Source of the DNA: Polyangium sp. 6x1
Lineage (GTDB): Bacteria; Myxococcota_A; Polyangia; Polyangiales; Polyangiaceae
Assembly: GCF_029946515.1 (NCBI RefSeq)
Contig: NZ_JARZHH010000087.1
Location: 1-41,460 of the forward strand
Direction of reading: 5' to 3'
Length of the DNA stretch: 41,460 bases
Below, piece by piece: positions 25,638-33,711 of the stretch. The number at the start of each line of letters is the position of its first letter. Positions within the stretch are counted from its first letter, which is position 1. The position numbers and the translations under genes were made by a program. The notes under the pieces are model-generated. The model saw only the letters and a program-made list of their open reading frames with translations. It ran no database searches and was not told the origin of the DNA.

Positions 25638-26120
25638 ATGATTCGATCGAATACGTTCGCGCTCCTCACGCTCGCGTTTCTCGCATTGCCCGCCTGCGGC
25701 AGCTCCGTCGAGGGGGGCGGCGAGGGGGGCGGCGAGCAGACGAGCTTCACGAAGGACGAGGCCCGCGCGATGCAGGGCGTCACGAAGGATGGCGCCGACG
25801 TCTGCGCCCTCGAAGGCTGGTACGACGACGGCGTGTGTGACGACTTCTGCGTGACGGGCGACGCCGATTGTGGGGTCGACGGCGGCGAGCCGTGCAGCGA
25901 GGAAGCCGGCATGCCGTGCGCGGAGGGCTTCTTCTGCGACTTCCCGATCGACACGATGTGCGGGGCGACCATCGATGCGCTCGGGACCTGCAAGCCCATC
26001 CCCGAGAACTGCGACCAGAACTACGACCCGGTGTGCGGATGCGACGGCCAGACGCATTCGAACGCGTGCACGGCCAACATGGCCGGCACGGCCGCCGCGA
26101 CGGCGGGCGAGTGCCCCTGA
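25638..26120 (+). CDS. Kazal-domain lipoprotein (protease inhibitor-like)
   Basis: A 160-residue lipoprotein from ATG 25638, with AAGGAG 8 nt upstream. The signal peptide ends in lipobox LPAC (GSSVEGGGEGG follows). Residues ~40-70 contain WYDDGVCDDFCVTGDADC, a Cys pattern seen in myxobacterial modules. The C-terminus is Kazal-like: C-x-PIPENC then DPVCGCDGQTHSNAC and a last Cys in AGEC. Kazal domains inhibit serine proteases by a reactive loop; here the loop would lie around NYDPVC, but the P1 residue cannot be set without a structure. It may protect the cell from its own or others' proteases, which is inference. Confidence 0.82.
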   Translation: MIRSNTFALLTLAFLALPACGSSVEGGGEGGGEQTSFTKDEARAMQGVTKDGADVCALEGWYDDGVCDDFCVTGDADCGVDGGEPCSEEAGMPCAEGFFCDFPIDTMCGATIDALGTCKPIPENCDQNYDPVCGCDGQTHSNACTANMAGTAAATAGECP

Positions 26121-26140
26121 GCTCGAAAAGCAGCGTCGAC

Positions 26141-26170
26141 GTCCGGCCCGCGACGCGTCGTGGGCCGGAC
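26141..26170 (+). terminator. Strong hairpin downstream of the Kazal gene
   Basis: GTCCGGCCC (26141-26149) pairs perfectly with GGGCCGGAC (26162-26170), and the loop can pair further (CGAC/GTCG). It stands 20 bp after the Kazal stop. No T-run follows, so it is a terminator candidate only by position and strength. Confidence 0.45.
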
Positions 26171-26271
26171 GGTGACATGTTCGCGAACGCGCGGCGCTTG
26201 GGCCGCTTCGGCCTTTGACAGAGCCGCCGGCCGGGATAGTCTCGCGGGATGTCTTGGGCTGGAGGTCTCCC

Positions 26272-28332
26272 GTGTCGAAGCTGAGCAGGCGTTCTTTTCT
26301 TCGAATGAGCGGCATTGCCGCGGGCGGTTGGGTGTTCCCGGGCTGCATCGAGAAGGCGGTCGAGATCCCGGCCCACACGAAGACGCGCTCGATCATGGAC
26401 GTCGAGCACGTGGTGATCCTCATCCAGGAGAACCGCTCGTTCGACCATTATTTCGGCACGATGCGCGGCGTGCGTGGCTTCGGGGACCGGTTCACCATTC
26501 CCCTCGCGGACGAGCCGAGCATCTTCCGGCAGCGCAGCGGCGCCGACGTGATCCTGCCTTATCACCTCGATTCGACGGCCGGCAACGCCCAGCGCGTGGA
26601 CGGCACGCCGCACAGCTTCGTCGACGCGCACGAGGCCTGGGATCACGGCCGGTACGGCAAATGGCCCGAGTGGAAGCAGCCGCAATCGATGGGCTATTAC
26701 AAGCGGGCCGAGCTCGAGTTCCAGTTCGCGCTCGCCGAGGCGTTCACGGTCTGCGACGCGTACTTCAGCGGCGCCCACACGAGCACGAACCCGAACCGCC
26801 TCTACGCATTCACCGGCACGATCGACAGCCTCGGCCAGAACGGCGGCCCCGCCCTCGACAACTCGCACGATTTCCTGGGCGCCATCGAGAGCGGATACAC
26901 CTGGAAGACGTACGCGGAGCGGCTCGAAGAAGCGGGGATCTCGTGGCTCGTCTATCAGGACTACACCGACAACTTCTCCGACAACCCGCTCATCGGCTTC
27001 CGGTCGTTCCGAAAGGCATTTTTCGAGGACCAGGAATCGCCGCTCTTCAAGAAGGGCATCGAGTCGAGGCTTTCGAACAAGAACCTCGACGGGTTCCGGG
27101 AAGACGTGCTCGCCGGGCGCCTCCCGAGCGTCTCCTGGATCATCGGGCCGGCGGACTACTCCGAGCACCCGGGCCCATCGAGCCCCGTGCAAGGCGCGTG
27201 GTACGTGCAGCAGGTCCTCGAAGCGCTGATCGAGAATCCCGAGGTCTTCGCGCGGACGGTTCTTTTCGTCACGTTCGATGAGAATGACGGCTTTTTCGAT
27301 CACCTGCCGCCGCCCTGCGCTCCCTCGCGGCGCGACGACGGCGTGCTCATGGGCGCGAGCACCGTGGACGACACAGGAGAACGTTATGACGAGACGCTCG
27401 CCGATCCGCTCGGAGGTCACCCACACGGGCCCGGCGTGCGCGTGCCCATGTGGGTGGTCTCGCCGTGGAGCCGCGGGGGATTCGTCTGCTCCGAGACCTT
27501 CGACCACACGTCGATCCTGCGCTTCCTCGAAGCCCGATTCGGCGTGAAAGAGACGAACATCAGCGCGTATCGGCGCGCAATGTGCGGCGACCTGACCTCA
27601 GCATTCGATTTCGTGACCCCGAACGAAGAGGACCTACCCGCATTGCCGAGCCTCACGCAAGAAGAGGCCGATTCCCTCCGCGAGGAGCAGGAGCAACTCG
27701 CGCAGGTGACAGTGCCGACGGGGGAGGGCGGCTCGCTCCCGCAGCAGGAGACGGGCACACGGCCATCCCGCGCACTGCCGTACGAGCTCGACGTCCGGTG
27801 CGTGATCGAGGCCGACGAAGCCGTGCTGACCTTCACGAACACCGGCAAAGCAGGGGCCGTCTTCCACGTGTACGACCGTCTCGCGCTCACGGAGATCCCG
27901 CGGCGCTACGCCGTGGAGGCGGGCAAATCCCTCGAGGGGCGGTGGCCCGCAGCAGGAAACCAGTATTCGCTCTTCGTGCTCGGGCCAAACGGCTTCCATC
28001 GCGACGTCGTGGACGCCGGGTCGCAAGGCGGAATCGAAATCGAGACGATGTACGACGTCGAGGGTTCACGGCTCGGAATTCGCTGCAAGAACGCAGGCGA
28101 AACCATGCGCCGCTTCATCGTGACGCCGCGCGCGTACACGAAGGAGCCCGAGACGCTCGACGTGGGTCCGGAAGGCACAGCGGAGGCGTGGTTCGACGTC
28201 TCCGCAAGCGGCCGCTGGTACGATTTCGCCGTGGCCGTGGAGGAGGAGGCCCCCTTCCACCGTCGCGTCGCAGGGCGCATCGAAAATGGCGAGCCGTCGG
28301 TCACGGATCCAGCGATGGGCACGCCCGAGTGA
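26272..28332 (+). CDS. Tat-exported phospholipase C (non-haemolytic PLC family)
   Basis: A 686-residue protein. GTG 26272 has GGAGG 6 nt upstream and gives a Tat signal, SRRSFLR, at residues 5-11; an upstream ATG at 26215 has no such support. The catalytic domain of the PLC/acid-phosphatase family follows: VVILIQENRSFDHYFGTMRG, GAHTSTNPNRLYAFTG, TFDENDGFFDHLPPPCAPS and GPGVRVPMWVVSPWSRGG. Two C-terminal beta domains (LPYELDVRC onwards and GGIEIETMYDVEG onwards) fit the pair usual at the end of these enzymes. It hydrolyses phospholipids such as phosphatidylcholine outside the cell after Tat export. The headgroup cannot be told. Useful against prey or for phosphate supply, by inference. Confidence 0.92.
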   Translation: MSKLSRRSFLRMSGIAAGGWVFPGCIEKAVEIPAHTKTRSIMDVEHVVILIQENRSFDHYFGTMRGVRGFGDRFTIPLADEPSIFRQRSGADVILPYHLDSTAGNAQRVDGTPHSFVDAHEAWDHGRYGKWPEWKQPQSMGYYKRAELEFQFALAEAFTVCDAYFSGAHTSTNPNRLYAFTGTIDSLGQNGGPALDNSHDFLGAIESGYTWKTYAERLEEAGISWLVYQDYTDNFSDNPLIGFRSFRKAFFEDQESPLFKKGIESRLSNKNLDGFREDVLAGRLPSVSWIIGPADYSEHPGPSSPVQGAWYVQQVLEALIENPEVFARTVLFVTFDENDGFFDHLPPPCAPSRRDDGVLMGASTVDDTGERYDETLADPLGGHPHGPGVRVPMWVVSPWSRGGFVCSETFDHTSILRFLEARFGVKETNISAYRRAMCGDLTSAFDFVTPNEEDLPALPSLTQEEADSLREEQEQLAQVTVPTGEGGSLPQQETGTRPSRALPYELDVRCVIEADEAVLTFTNTGKAGAVFHVYDRLALTEIPRRYAVEAGKSLEGRWPAAGNQYSLFVLGPNGFHRDVVDAGSQGGIEIETMYDVEGSRLGIRCKNAGETMRRFIVTPRAYTKEPETLDVGPEGTAEAWFDVSASGRWYDFAVAVEEEAPFHRRVAGRIENGEPSVTDPAMGTPE

Positions 28333-28344
28333 ATTGCTTGGGGG

Positions 28345-28750
28345 CGCTGCGCCGGGGCGCTGCCCCGGGCCCCGCGGGGGCTATCCGCCCCTCGACCCGG
28401 ACCAGGGCCAGCCCTGGACCTCAGGGCATCGACTGCGCGAAGCGCAGTCGATGCGGGGAAAATTTTTAGGCTGTCCGCCCCCTTTGCAGGGCCAGCCCTG
28501 GACCTTTCGTGGAAGAACTGCGCTGCGCGCAGTTCTTCCAACAGGCCGTTGGGAGCGCGTTGCCGGTTGAACCGTCAGCGCTGCTGACTGGGCTGGCGGG
28601 GTCGTCGCTGGTCTTGCCTCGGCCCGTTCGATGAACTGCGCATTGCGCAGTTCATCGACCCCGAGTCCAGCGCTTGCGCAGGCCCCTGGTCCAGGGGCGG
28701 ACAGCCCCGGTGGGGCCTGGGGCAAAGCCCCAGCGAGGCGCTTCGAGGAG
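28345..28750. repeat. Hairpin-mosaic repeat, copy A
   Basis: A ~400-bp G+C-rich intergenic element between two convergent genes. It holds three long perfect hairpins: 28427-28453 (CATCGACTGCGC, loop GAA), 28510-28540 (GGAAGAACTGCGC, loop TGC) and 28629-28657 (CGATGAACTGCGC, loop ATT). The outer parts (GGGGCGCTGCCCC and GGGGCAAAGCCCC) pair as imperfect inverted ends. The CATCGACTGCGC module with a second GGGCCAGCCCTGGAC is missing in copy B. It is probably not coding, although small ORFs run through it. Confidence 0.85.
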
Positions 28751-28753
28751 GCA

Positions 28754-29182
28754 TCATTCCCGTCTCCCCTGGGGCGGTCGATCGCGAAACGGCGCGAGGA
28801 ACGCGCGCGCCTGCGCCTCGGTCTGGAAAAAGGCGAGCTCGAATGGGAATGCGGAAGGGGCGAGCGTGCGCCCTGCTTTGACGACCATCGTTGCCACGAT
28901 CCCGAGCGTGAAGCTCGCGCCGTGGAGTGCGACGGCACGGTATGGGTACGTACGATCGACGCGGGAGAGCCTCGACCGCGCATGGGGAGGGATGCTTTGG
29001 AGGTCGCGCATGTCCGCGAGCAGCGCGAACGTGCCGTGGCGGTCGCCGAGCTCGAAGACGAGGCGCAGGTACGCCTCGGCGCCCGCTGCGTCGAAGGTGC
29101 CGTGGAGCTCCATGCAGAGGAGATCCGGCCCCTCCATCCATAAGCGTTGTTGCCCGCACATCCATTCGAGAGGAGGGCTCAT
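28754..29182 (-). CDS. STAS/SpoIIAA-like protein
   Basis: A 142-residue cytosolic protein. It resembles the STAS/SEC14-type small proteins of myxobacteria: a strand (GPDLLCMELHGTFDAAGAEAYLRLVFEL), a central DMRDLQSIPPHARSRL segment, and then a C-terminal helix pair with ELAFFQTEAQARAFLAPF. It is probably a signalling or regulatory binding protein; no phosphorylatable Ser in the classic DSSG context is seen. It is divergent from the CDF transporter (110 bp) and its stop lies at the edge of repeat copy A. Confidence 0.6.
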   Translation of the reverse strand: MSPPLEWMCGQQRLWMEGPDLLCMELHGTFDAAGAEAYLRLVFELGDRHGTFALLADMRDLQSIPPHARSRLSRVDRTYPYRAVALHGASFTLGIVATMVVKAGRTLAPSAFPFELAFFQTEAQARAFLAPFRDRPPQGRRE

Positions 29183-29292
29183 CGAGCCTTTCTATGTCAA
29201 ATGGGGCGCCCTGCGTACAGCATTTTCCTCCTGTCGGCTTGCGCGCGTCTTGACCTGGAGACCGTCTCGCGCTGGGATGTGGGGGACCTCCG

Positions 29293-30378
29293 ATGGCGAC
29301 ACCCTCCTCCCTGCCTGCCGTGATCGCGGCGCTCGCCGCGAACGCGCTGGTGACGCTCCTCAAGTTCGTGGCCTTTTTCCTCTCTGGCTCGGGCGCGATG
29401 CTCTCCGAGGCCATCCATAGCGCTGCGGACACGGGCAACCAGCTCTTGCTCTTCGTCGGGCTGAAGCGCGGCTCGCGGCAAGGCGACGAAGAATTCCCCT
29501 ATGGGTATGGCGGCGAGCGATTCGTGTTCGGCTTGCTCTCGGCTGCCGGCATCTTCTTCATCGGTTGCGGCGTCACCGTGTACCATGGCATCGAGGGGCT
29601 CCGTCATCCGCACGCGACCTCGGTCAACGTGGTCACGTTCGTGGTCCTCGGCCTCTCGTTCCTCATCGAGGGGAGCGCGCTGCTCTTCGCCATTCGAAGC
29701 ATCGCCGCGCAACGCAGGAGCATGCCTTTTTTCCGGTATGTGCGCGAGAAAGCGGATCCGGCCTCGGTGGCCATCCTGCTCGAGGACGGCGCTGCTGTGC
29801 TGGGCCTGCTCCTGGCCGCGATCGGCATCCTGGCCTCGTATTCGACGGGCAGCCCTGTCTGGGACTCGATTGCGTCGATCCTCGTCGGCTTGCTCCTCGG
29901 GTACGTCGCGATCCACCTCGTCACCCAGAATCGGGATTTGCTCATCGGGATGGCCGTCCCCGACGGCGTGGAGGAGGCGTTCGTCCGCGTGCTCCGCGAG
30001 CGGCCGAGCGTCCGCGGGGTGCGGGATGTGAAGAGCCGGCGAATCACGCCGGAGGTCTACAAGCTCAAGGCCGAGGTCACGTTCGATCCGGCCTTCCTCG
30101 CGGCCCGGCTCGATCGGGCGCTTGCGGAGCAGCCCGGCGCGCTCTCGGGGGCGGAACGCGAAGCGACGCTTCGGACGGTGGCGGATGGCGCTCTCCGCGC
30201 CATCAGTGATGAAATCGACGATATCGAGGTGGCCGTCCGCGCCGTGATCCCGGAGGCCAGGCACATCGATATCGAGGTCGACCATCATCTGGAGGATCGA
30301 CGCGCCGAATCGACGCGCGAGCGAGCTCCGCTTCGGGCGCCGGGCGCCCAGATGTGGGATGGATCGGCTTCCTCGTAG
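29293..30378 (+). CDS. CDF cation (Zn/Mn/Fe) efflux transporter
   Basis: A 361-residue integral membrane protein of the cation-diffusion-facilitator family. TM helices 1-6 are visible (AVIAALAANALVTLLKFVAFFLSG, FIGCGVTVYHGI, VVTFVVLGLSFLIEGSALLFAI, SVAILLEDGAAVLGLLLAAIGILA, VWDSIASILVGLLLGYVAIHL). Metal-site motif HSAADTGNQ on TM2 and ED-GAAV on TM5 match the ZnT9-like branch. The C-terminal cytosolic domain has a RRITPEVYKLKAEVTF strand. It exports divalent metals against a proton. The start ATG follows a weak ribosome site. It is immediately followed, in the same frame, by the CorC-type gene, so they are likely one operon. Confidence 0.88.
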   Translation: MATPSSLPAVIAALAANALVTLLKFVAFFLSGSGAMLSEAIHSAADTGNQLLLFVGLKRGSRQGDEEFPYGYGGERFVFGLLSAAGIFFIGCGVTVYHGIEGLRHPHATSVNVVTFVVLGLSFLIEGSALLFAIRSIAAQRRSMPFFRYVREKADPASVAILLEDGAAVLGLLLAAIGILASYSTGSPVWDSIASILVGLLLGYVAIHLVTQNRDLLIGMAVPDGVEEAFVRVLRERPSVRGVRDVKSRRITPEVYKLKAEVTFDPAFLAARLDRALAEQPGALSGAEREATLRTVADGALRAISDEIDDIEVAVRAVIPEARHIDIEVDHHLEDRRAESTRERAPLRAPGAQMWDGSASS

Positions 30379-30390
30379 GAGGGAGCCACC

Positions 30391-31725
30391 ATCGTCACCG
30401 AGCTCCTCGTCATCCTCGCGCTCGTGCTGGTGAACGGCATCCTCGCCGGCGCCGAGATTTCCGTCGTGGCGCTGCGGGCCTCCCGGCTCGATCAGCTCGT
30501 CGCGGAAAAGAGCACGCGCGCTCGCGCTGTAAAAGCTCTTCGGGACGATCCCGAGCGGTTCCTCGCCACCGTGCAGATCGGCATCACCGTCGTCGGCGCG
30601 CTCGCCGGCGCGTTCGGCGGCGCTACGTTCGCGGAGGAATTCGCGCCCCTGATCCGGCGCGTCCCGATTCTCTCGGGCCATGCGGACGCAATCGCGCTCG
30701 GCCTCGTCGTCGCATTGATTTCGTATCTCTCGCTCGTCCTCGGCGAGCTCGTGCCCAAGTCGATCGCGCTGCGCTACGCGGAGACGTATGCGCTGCTCAT
30801 CGGCAAGCCGCTCCTCGGCCTCTCCTGGCTCGCGCGCCCGCTCGTCTGGTTTTTGACCGCGAGCTCCAACGTCGTGCTTCGGCTTTTCGGGGACAAGACC
30901 ACGTTCACCGAGGCGCGCTTGTCGCCGGACGAATTGCAGCAGCTCGTCGGGGAGGCGGCGAAGGCCGGGTCGCTCGATCCGAGCGCGGGCGAGATTGCGG
31001 CACGCGCGCTCGATTTGCCCGAGCTGTCCGCGGCGCAGGTCATGGTCCCGCGCACGCGCATCGTGGCCCTGCCGCGTGATGCGACGACCGACGACGTGCG
31101 CCGCGTCGTCGCCGCGCATGGGCACACGCGAATGCCGGTTTACGAAGGGGATCTGGACCACGTCATCGGCTACGCGAACGTGAAAGACGTTTTCACGCGC
31201 GCTTCGGGCGAGACGTCGTTCACCGTGAAGGACGTCCTCCGGCCCCCGTATTTCGTCGGGGAGAGCATGCGCGCGGTCTCGCTGCTCGACGCGATGAAGA
31301 ATCGCCGCACGCAGCTCGCCATCGTGGTCGACGAGCTCGGCACGACGAGCGGCATCGTCACGCTGGAGGATCTCGTCGAGGAGCTCGTGGGCGACGTGTT
31401 CAGCGAACATGAAGCGCCTGCGCCGGAGCTCGTGCGTCGCGAGCCCGACGGGACGTTCCTCGTGCTCGGCAGCGCCCCCGTGCACGACGTGAACCGCGAG
31501 CTCGAGCTCGATTTGCCGATCGGCGAGAGGTTTTCGACCGTCGCGGGGCTCGTGCTCGATCTCGCGCGCGCCATTCCCGTGCCTGGGGCGCGGCTCACGG
31601 CGCCGGACGGGACGGAGATCGAGGTCGTCGAGGCCACGCCGCGGCACGTCCGGAAGGTCCGAATCAAGCCGCCCGCTCCCCCGCCGGCCGATCACGGATC
31701 GCATCGCAACCACGAGCGACGTTGA
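30391..31725 (+). CDS. CNNM/CorC-type membrane protein with CBS pair
   Basis: A haemolysin-C/CorC-like protein. The N-terminal DUF21 domain has helices at GILAGAEISVVALRAS, FLATVQIGITVVGALAGAFGGATF and ALGLVVALISYLSLVLGELVPKS. Two CBS domains lie around LSAAQVMVPRTRIVAL and VKDVLRPPYFVGESM, with DELGTTSGIVTLEDLVEELVGDVFSEHE, then the CorC-HlyC domain. Such proteins bind nucleotides and move or sense Mg or Co. The natural N-terminus (I/M-V-T-E-L-L-V-I-L-A-L-V-L-V-N-G) begins with ATC at 30391, 8 nt after GGAGG; the first standard start is GTG 30424, which would cut away half of TM1. The frame continues 12 nt after the CDF stop. The start is uncertain; the product call is not. Confidence 0.83.
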   Translation: MVTELLVILALVLVNGILAGAEISVVALRASRLDQLVAEKSTRARAVKALRDDPERFLATVQIGITVVGALAGAFGGATFAEEFAPLIRRVPILSGHADAIALGLVVALISYLSLVLGELVPKSIALRYAETYALLIGKPLLGLSWLARPLVWFLTASSNVVLRLFGDKTTFTEARLSPDELQQLVGEAAKAGSLDPSAGEIAARALDLPELSAAQVMVPRTRIVALPRDATTDDVRRVVAAHGHTRMPVYEGDLDHVIGYANVKDVFTRASGETSFTVKDVLRPPYFVGESMRAVSLLDAMKNRRTQLAIVVDELGTTSGIVTLEDLVEELVGDVFSEHEAPAPELVRREPDGTFLVLGSAPVHDVNRELELDLPIGERFSTVAGLVLDLARAIPVPGARLTAPDGTEIEVVEATPRHVRKVRIKPPAPPPADHGSHRNHERR

Positions 31726-31765
31726 CACCCGCGCTCCAAGCGGAGACGCTCGTTCGTGAGGTGAC

Positions 31766-32347
31766 ATGCGAATCCAGGGACCTGTCCTCGCATCCATTCT
31801 GACGACCCTCGCCGCGACCGCGTCGGCCTCCGCCGCAGAACCGGATCCGCCGAAGGCCTCCGAGCTGCCGCCCCCCGAGGGGCCGCGCAAGGTCTGGTAT
31901 GGGTGGCAAACGCTGACCATCGCCGGCGTATCCCTCGGCGTGGGGACCGTTCCGGCGGTGTTCTTCGGCGTGCACCCCTATGTCTGGCCGCTCTCGCTCA
32001 GCGGAATGGTGTTCGGCGGGCCCATCATGCACTGGAAACACGGGCGGGTCGGCCGGGGGTTTGCCGTGCTCGGGATGAACGTCGGGATCACGGGGACGGC
32101 CGTCGGCCTCTCCCTGCCGGTCGCGTGCATGTTCGAGAAATGCGACGGGCTCTACCTCGAATACACGATCGGCATGAGCTACCTGGGCGCGCTGATCGGC
32201 GTGACGATCGACGCCGCGGTCCTCTCGACGTACGAGCCCCCCGCGCCCCTCACGGCCCGAAGGCCGACGAGCACGCTCGATTCGCTCGTGCCGGTGATCG
32301 ATGTTCGTCCGGGCCAAACGGTGTTCGGCGTGGCAGGCGCATTCTGA
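31766..32347 (+). CDS. Integral membrane protein of unknown function
   Basis: A 193-residue protein with a signal peptide (LASILTTLAATASASAAE, cleavage near ASAAE) and a short Pro-rich part. Four hydrophobic segments follow (LTIAGVSLGVGTVPAVFFG, WPLSLSGMVFGGPIMHW, GFAVLGMNVGITGTAVGLSL, IGMSYLGALIGVTIDAAVLS), with a Cys pair in ACMFEKCDG. The C-terminal tail looks disordered. Many myxobacteria have such small proteins with no assigned role. It follows the CorC-type gene by 40 bp and may share its transcript. Confidence 0.65.
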   Translation: MRIQGPVLASILTTLAATASASAAEPDPPKASELPPPEGPRKVWYGWQTLTIAGVSLGVGTVPAVFFGVHPYVWPLSLSGMVFGGPIMHWKHGRVGRGFAVLGMNVGITGTAVGLSLPVACMFEKCDGLYLEYTIGMSYLGALIGVTIDAAVLSTYEPPAPLTARRPTSTLDSLVPVIDVRPGQTVFGVAGAF

Positions 32348-32378
32348 TCCTGCCTGCGCGCGTTCGTCCTCAGGACGT

Positions 32379-32631
32379 TTGGAAGAGGCGCTCGACGCGT
32401 CGCGTACGGCGCTGCTCGCGGCGGCGTGCGACGCGCGGCTCGTCGAGCTCGCGGCGCGCACCGAGCGCTGTACCGAGGCCTCCCCGGCGGAGGCGTTCGC
32501 GTCGTTCCTGGAGGATCTCGTGCTGCACACGAGCGGCGCAAGGCGAAGGCGACACGCGCCGCGTTCGGCGGCTCGTCGGGATGTTCGTCGACGGGCTGCG
32601 TGCGTGGGCGCGACCATCCTCGGCGTCGTGA
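32379..32631 (+). pseudogene. Possible frameshifted gene remnant
   Basis: In the 379-bp gap before the TerB gene, codons read LEEALDASRTALLAAACDARLVEL and on to FASFLEDLVLHTSG with good coding character in one frame. It then continues as RRLVGMFVDGLRAWARPSSAS and a stop in another frame. No start or full domain exists. It resembles the C-terminal part of a small helical protein broken by a frameshift. I cannot name the family. Confidence 0.3.
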
Positions 32632-32726
32632 CGCGCGCGGGCGCGCCAGGCGGTGATGCAGAGGGCGAGCGTGCGAGCAGCGCGCGACTGCCGCGGACAG
32701 CATGTCGCGCGTTATCTCGCCGGGGG

Positions 32727-33182
32727 TTATGCCCCGAGGACCGCGTCCGCGAGCCTTTGAGCCTCGTCGTCGGAGATGCCCCAGCTCTGCTGTACGAAGG
32801 AGAGAAGGCCGTCCTCCTGCTCGCTCAGCTCGCCGTCCTTCGCCGCGAAGGTGATCATGATCTGATAGGTGAGACGCTGAACCTGCGGGTTCGTGATCGA
32901 ATGCGTGAGCGACTTGACGCGCGCCTCGACGGCGTCCCCGGTCGCGCACTCCTTCGAGTTCCGCTCGATCAGGGTAGCCAGATCGTTCGCCGTGAAGCGC
33001 TCGAAGCCGGGGATCTGCTGCGCCCCGACGAGCAGGTCGTTGATGTCGTCGTTGGATAGCTCGCCGTCGGCGATCGCGGCCCAAAGCGAAAGCTCCATGA
33101 TGGCGGCGTTCGACGGATCCGCCCCGCGCGTGTTGGTTGCGGGCGTGGTCTCCGTGAAGCGTCTGCTGATGCTGAATCCCAT
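32727..33182 (-). CDS. TerB-like (tellurite-resistance fold) protein
   Basis: A 151-residue cytosolic protein from ATG 33182 (GAGG 8 nt upstream). After a short variable N-terminus comes an all-helical TerB-like domain: IMELSLWAAIADGELSNDDINDLL, then the second half with LTYQIMITFAAKDGELSEQEDGLLSFVQQSWGI. The two DGELS motifs (acidic helix starts) are typical of TerB-type metal- or membrane-binding domains. The role is unknown; stress or envelope signalling is suggested by the family. No ter genes are next to it. The ~310 bp upstream (33183-33490) holds its promoter but nothing else recognised, apart from GC-rich dyads. Confidence 0.72.
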   Translation of the reverse strand: MGFSISRRFTETTPATNTRGADPSNAAIMELSLWAAIADGELSNDDINDLLVGAQQIPGFERFTANDLATLIERNSKECATGDAVEARVKSLTHSITNPQVQRLTYQIMITFAAKDGELSEQEDGLLSFVQQSWGISDDEAQRLADAVLGA

Positions 33183-33490
33183 GATGATTGCCTCTGTCGG
33201 TGAGTCGAGCGGTTGCTTTCGTGGCCGAACGCGCGCCGCGGGCAGTTCCCGTGTGCGGCGAACGGCGAGCGTCCCCCGAGATGGAATGTCTCGAGTCACG
33301 CTACGGGGATGAGCTCAAAGATGCCTTTGACGCGGCGGCGCGTAGCCCGCGCTCGCCGGCCGATGCCTCTCGCGCTCATGGACACCGACCTCGGCAACCT
33401 GTCGCAAAAAAATCTCCATCCTCCGTCACCTCCGGCCAACGCAGGGCCGACCGGCGGCGGTCGCCGGCCGGTTGCAGGTGGGAGCCGGAC

Positions 33491-33619
33491 ATGAGCGAGG
33501 AGCGACTGGAAAAAGCTCTTCGACAGCTTGCACGCGAGAGAGACGTGCTGGCGGATCGGCGCTGGGAAGCGCTCGCAACGGGGGAAGTGCACGGCGGAAA
33601 AGGTCGAAAAGCTCCGTGA
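33491..33619 (+). CDS. Short ORF, perhaps a truncated gene
   Basis: ATG 33491 has GGGAG 7 nt upstream and encodes 42 residues, MSEERLEKALRQLARERDVL and on to a stop after GKGRKAP. It looks like the start of an alpha-helical regulatory protein (similar openings occur in myxobacterial anti-sigma-type genes) cut short next to the segmental duplication. It could also be a real micro-protein. Weak evidence. Confidence 0.3.
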   Translation: MSEERLEKALRQLARERDVLADRRWEALATGEVHGGKGRKAP

Positions 33620-33630
33620 CGCGCCCGGCC

Positions 33631-33692
33631 GACCTCGGGGCCGCGGCCCGAGGTCTTGGGCCTCGCGCACGGACGCTCCTCATCGAGGAGCG
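33631..33692. terminator. Two strong hairpins between convergent genes
   Basis: GACCTCGGG pairs with CCCGAGGTC (33631-33655), and CGCTCCTC-ATC-GAGGAGCG forms a second perfect hairpin (33674-33692). They lie between the short + ORF and the 3' end of the duplicated - gene, so they may end transcription in both directions. No T-run. Confidence 0.4.
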
Positions 33693-33711
33693 AATCCCCC
33701 TACGGGCGGCG

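Noticed and set aside
28286..28570. ORFs through hairpin copy A, and similar ORFs in copies B and C
   Set aside because: The same short peptides (for example NCAxRSSS) appear in all copies because the DNA is repeated; frames are not conserved over the whole element.
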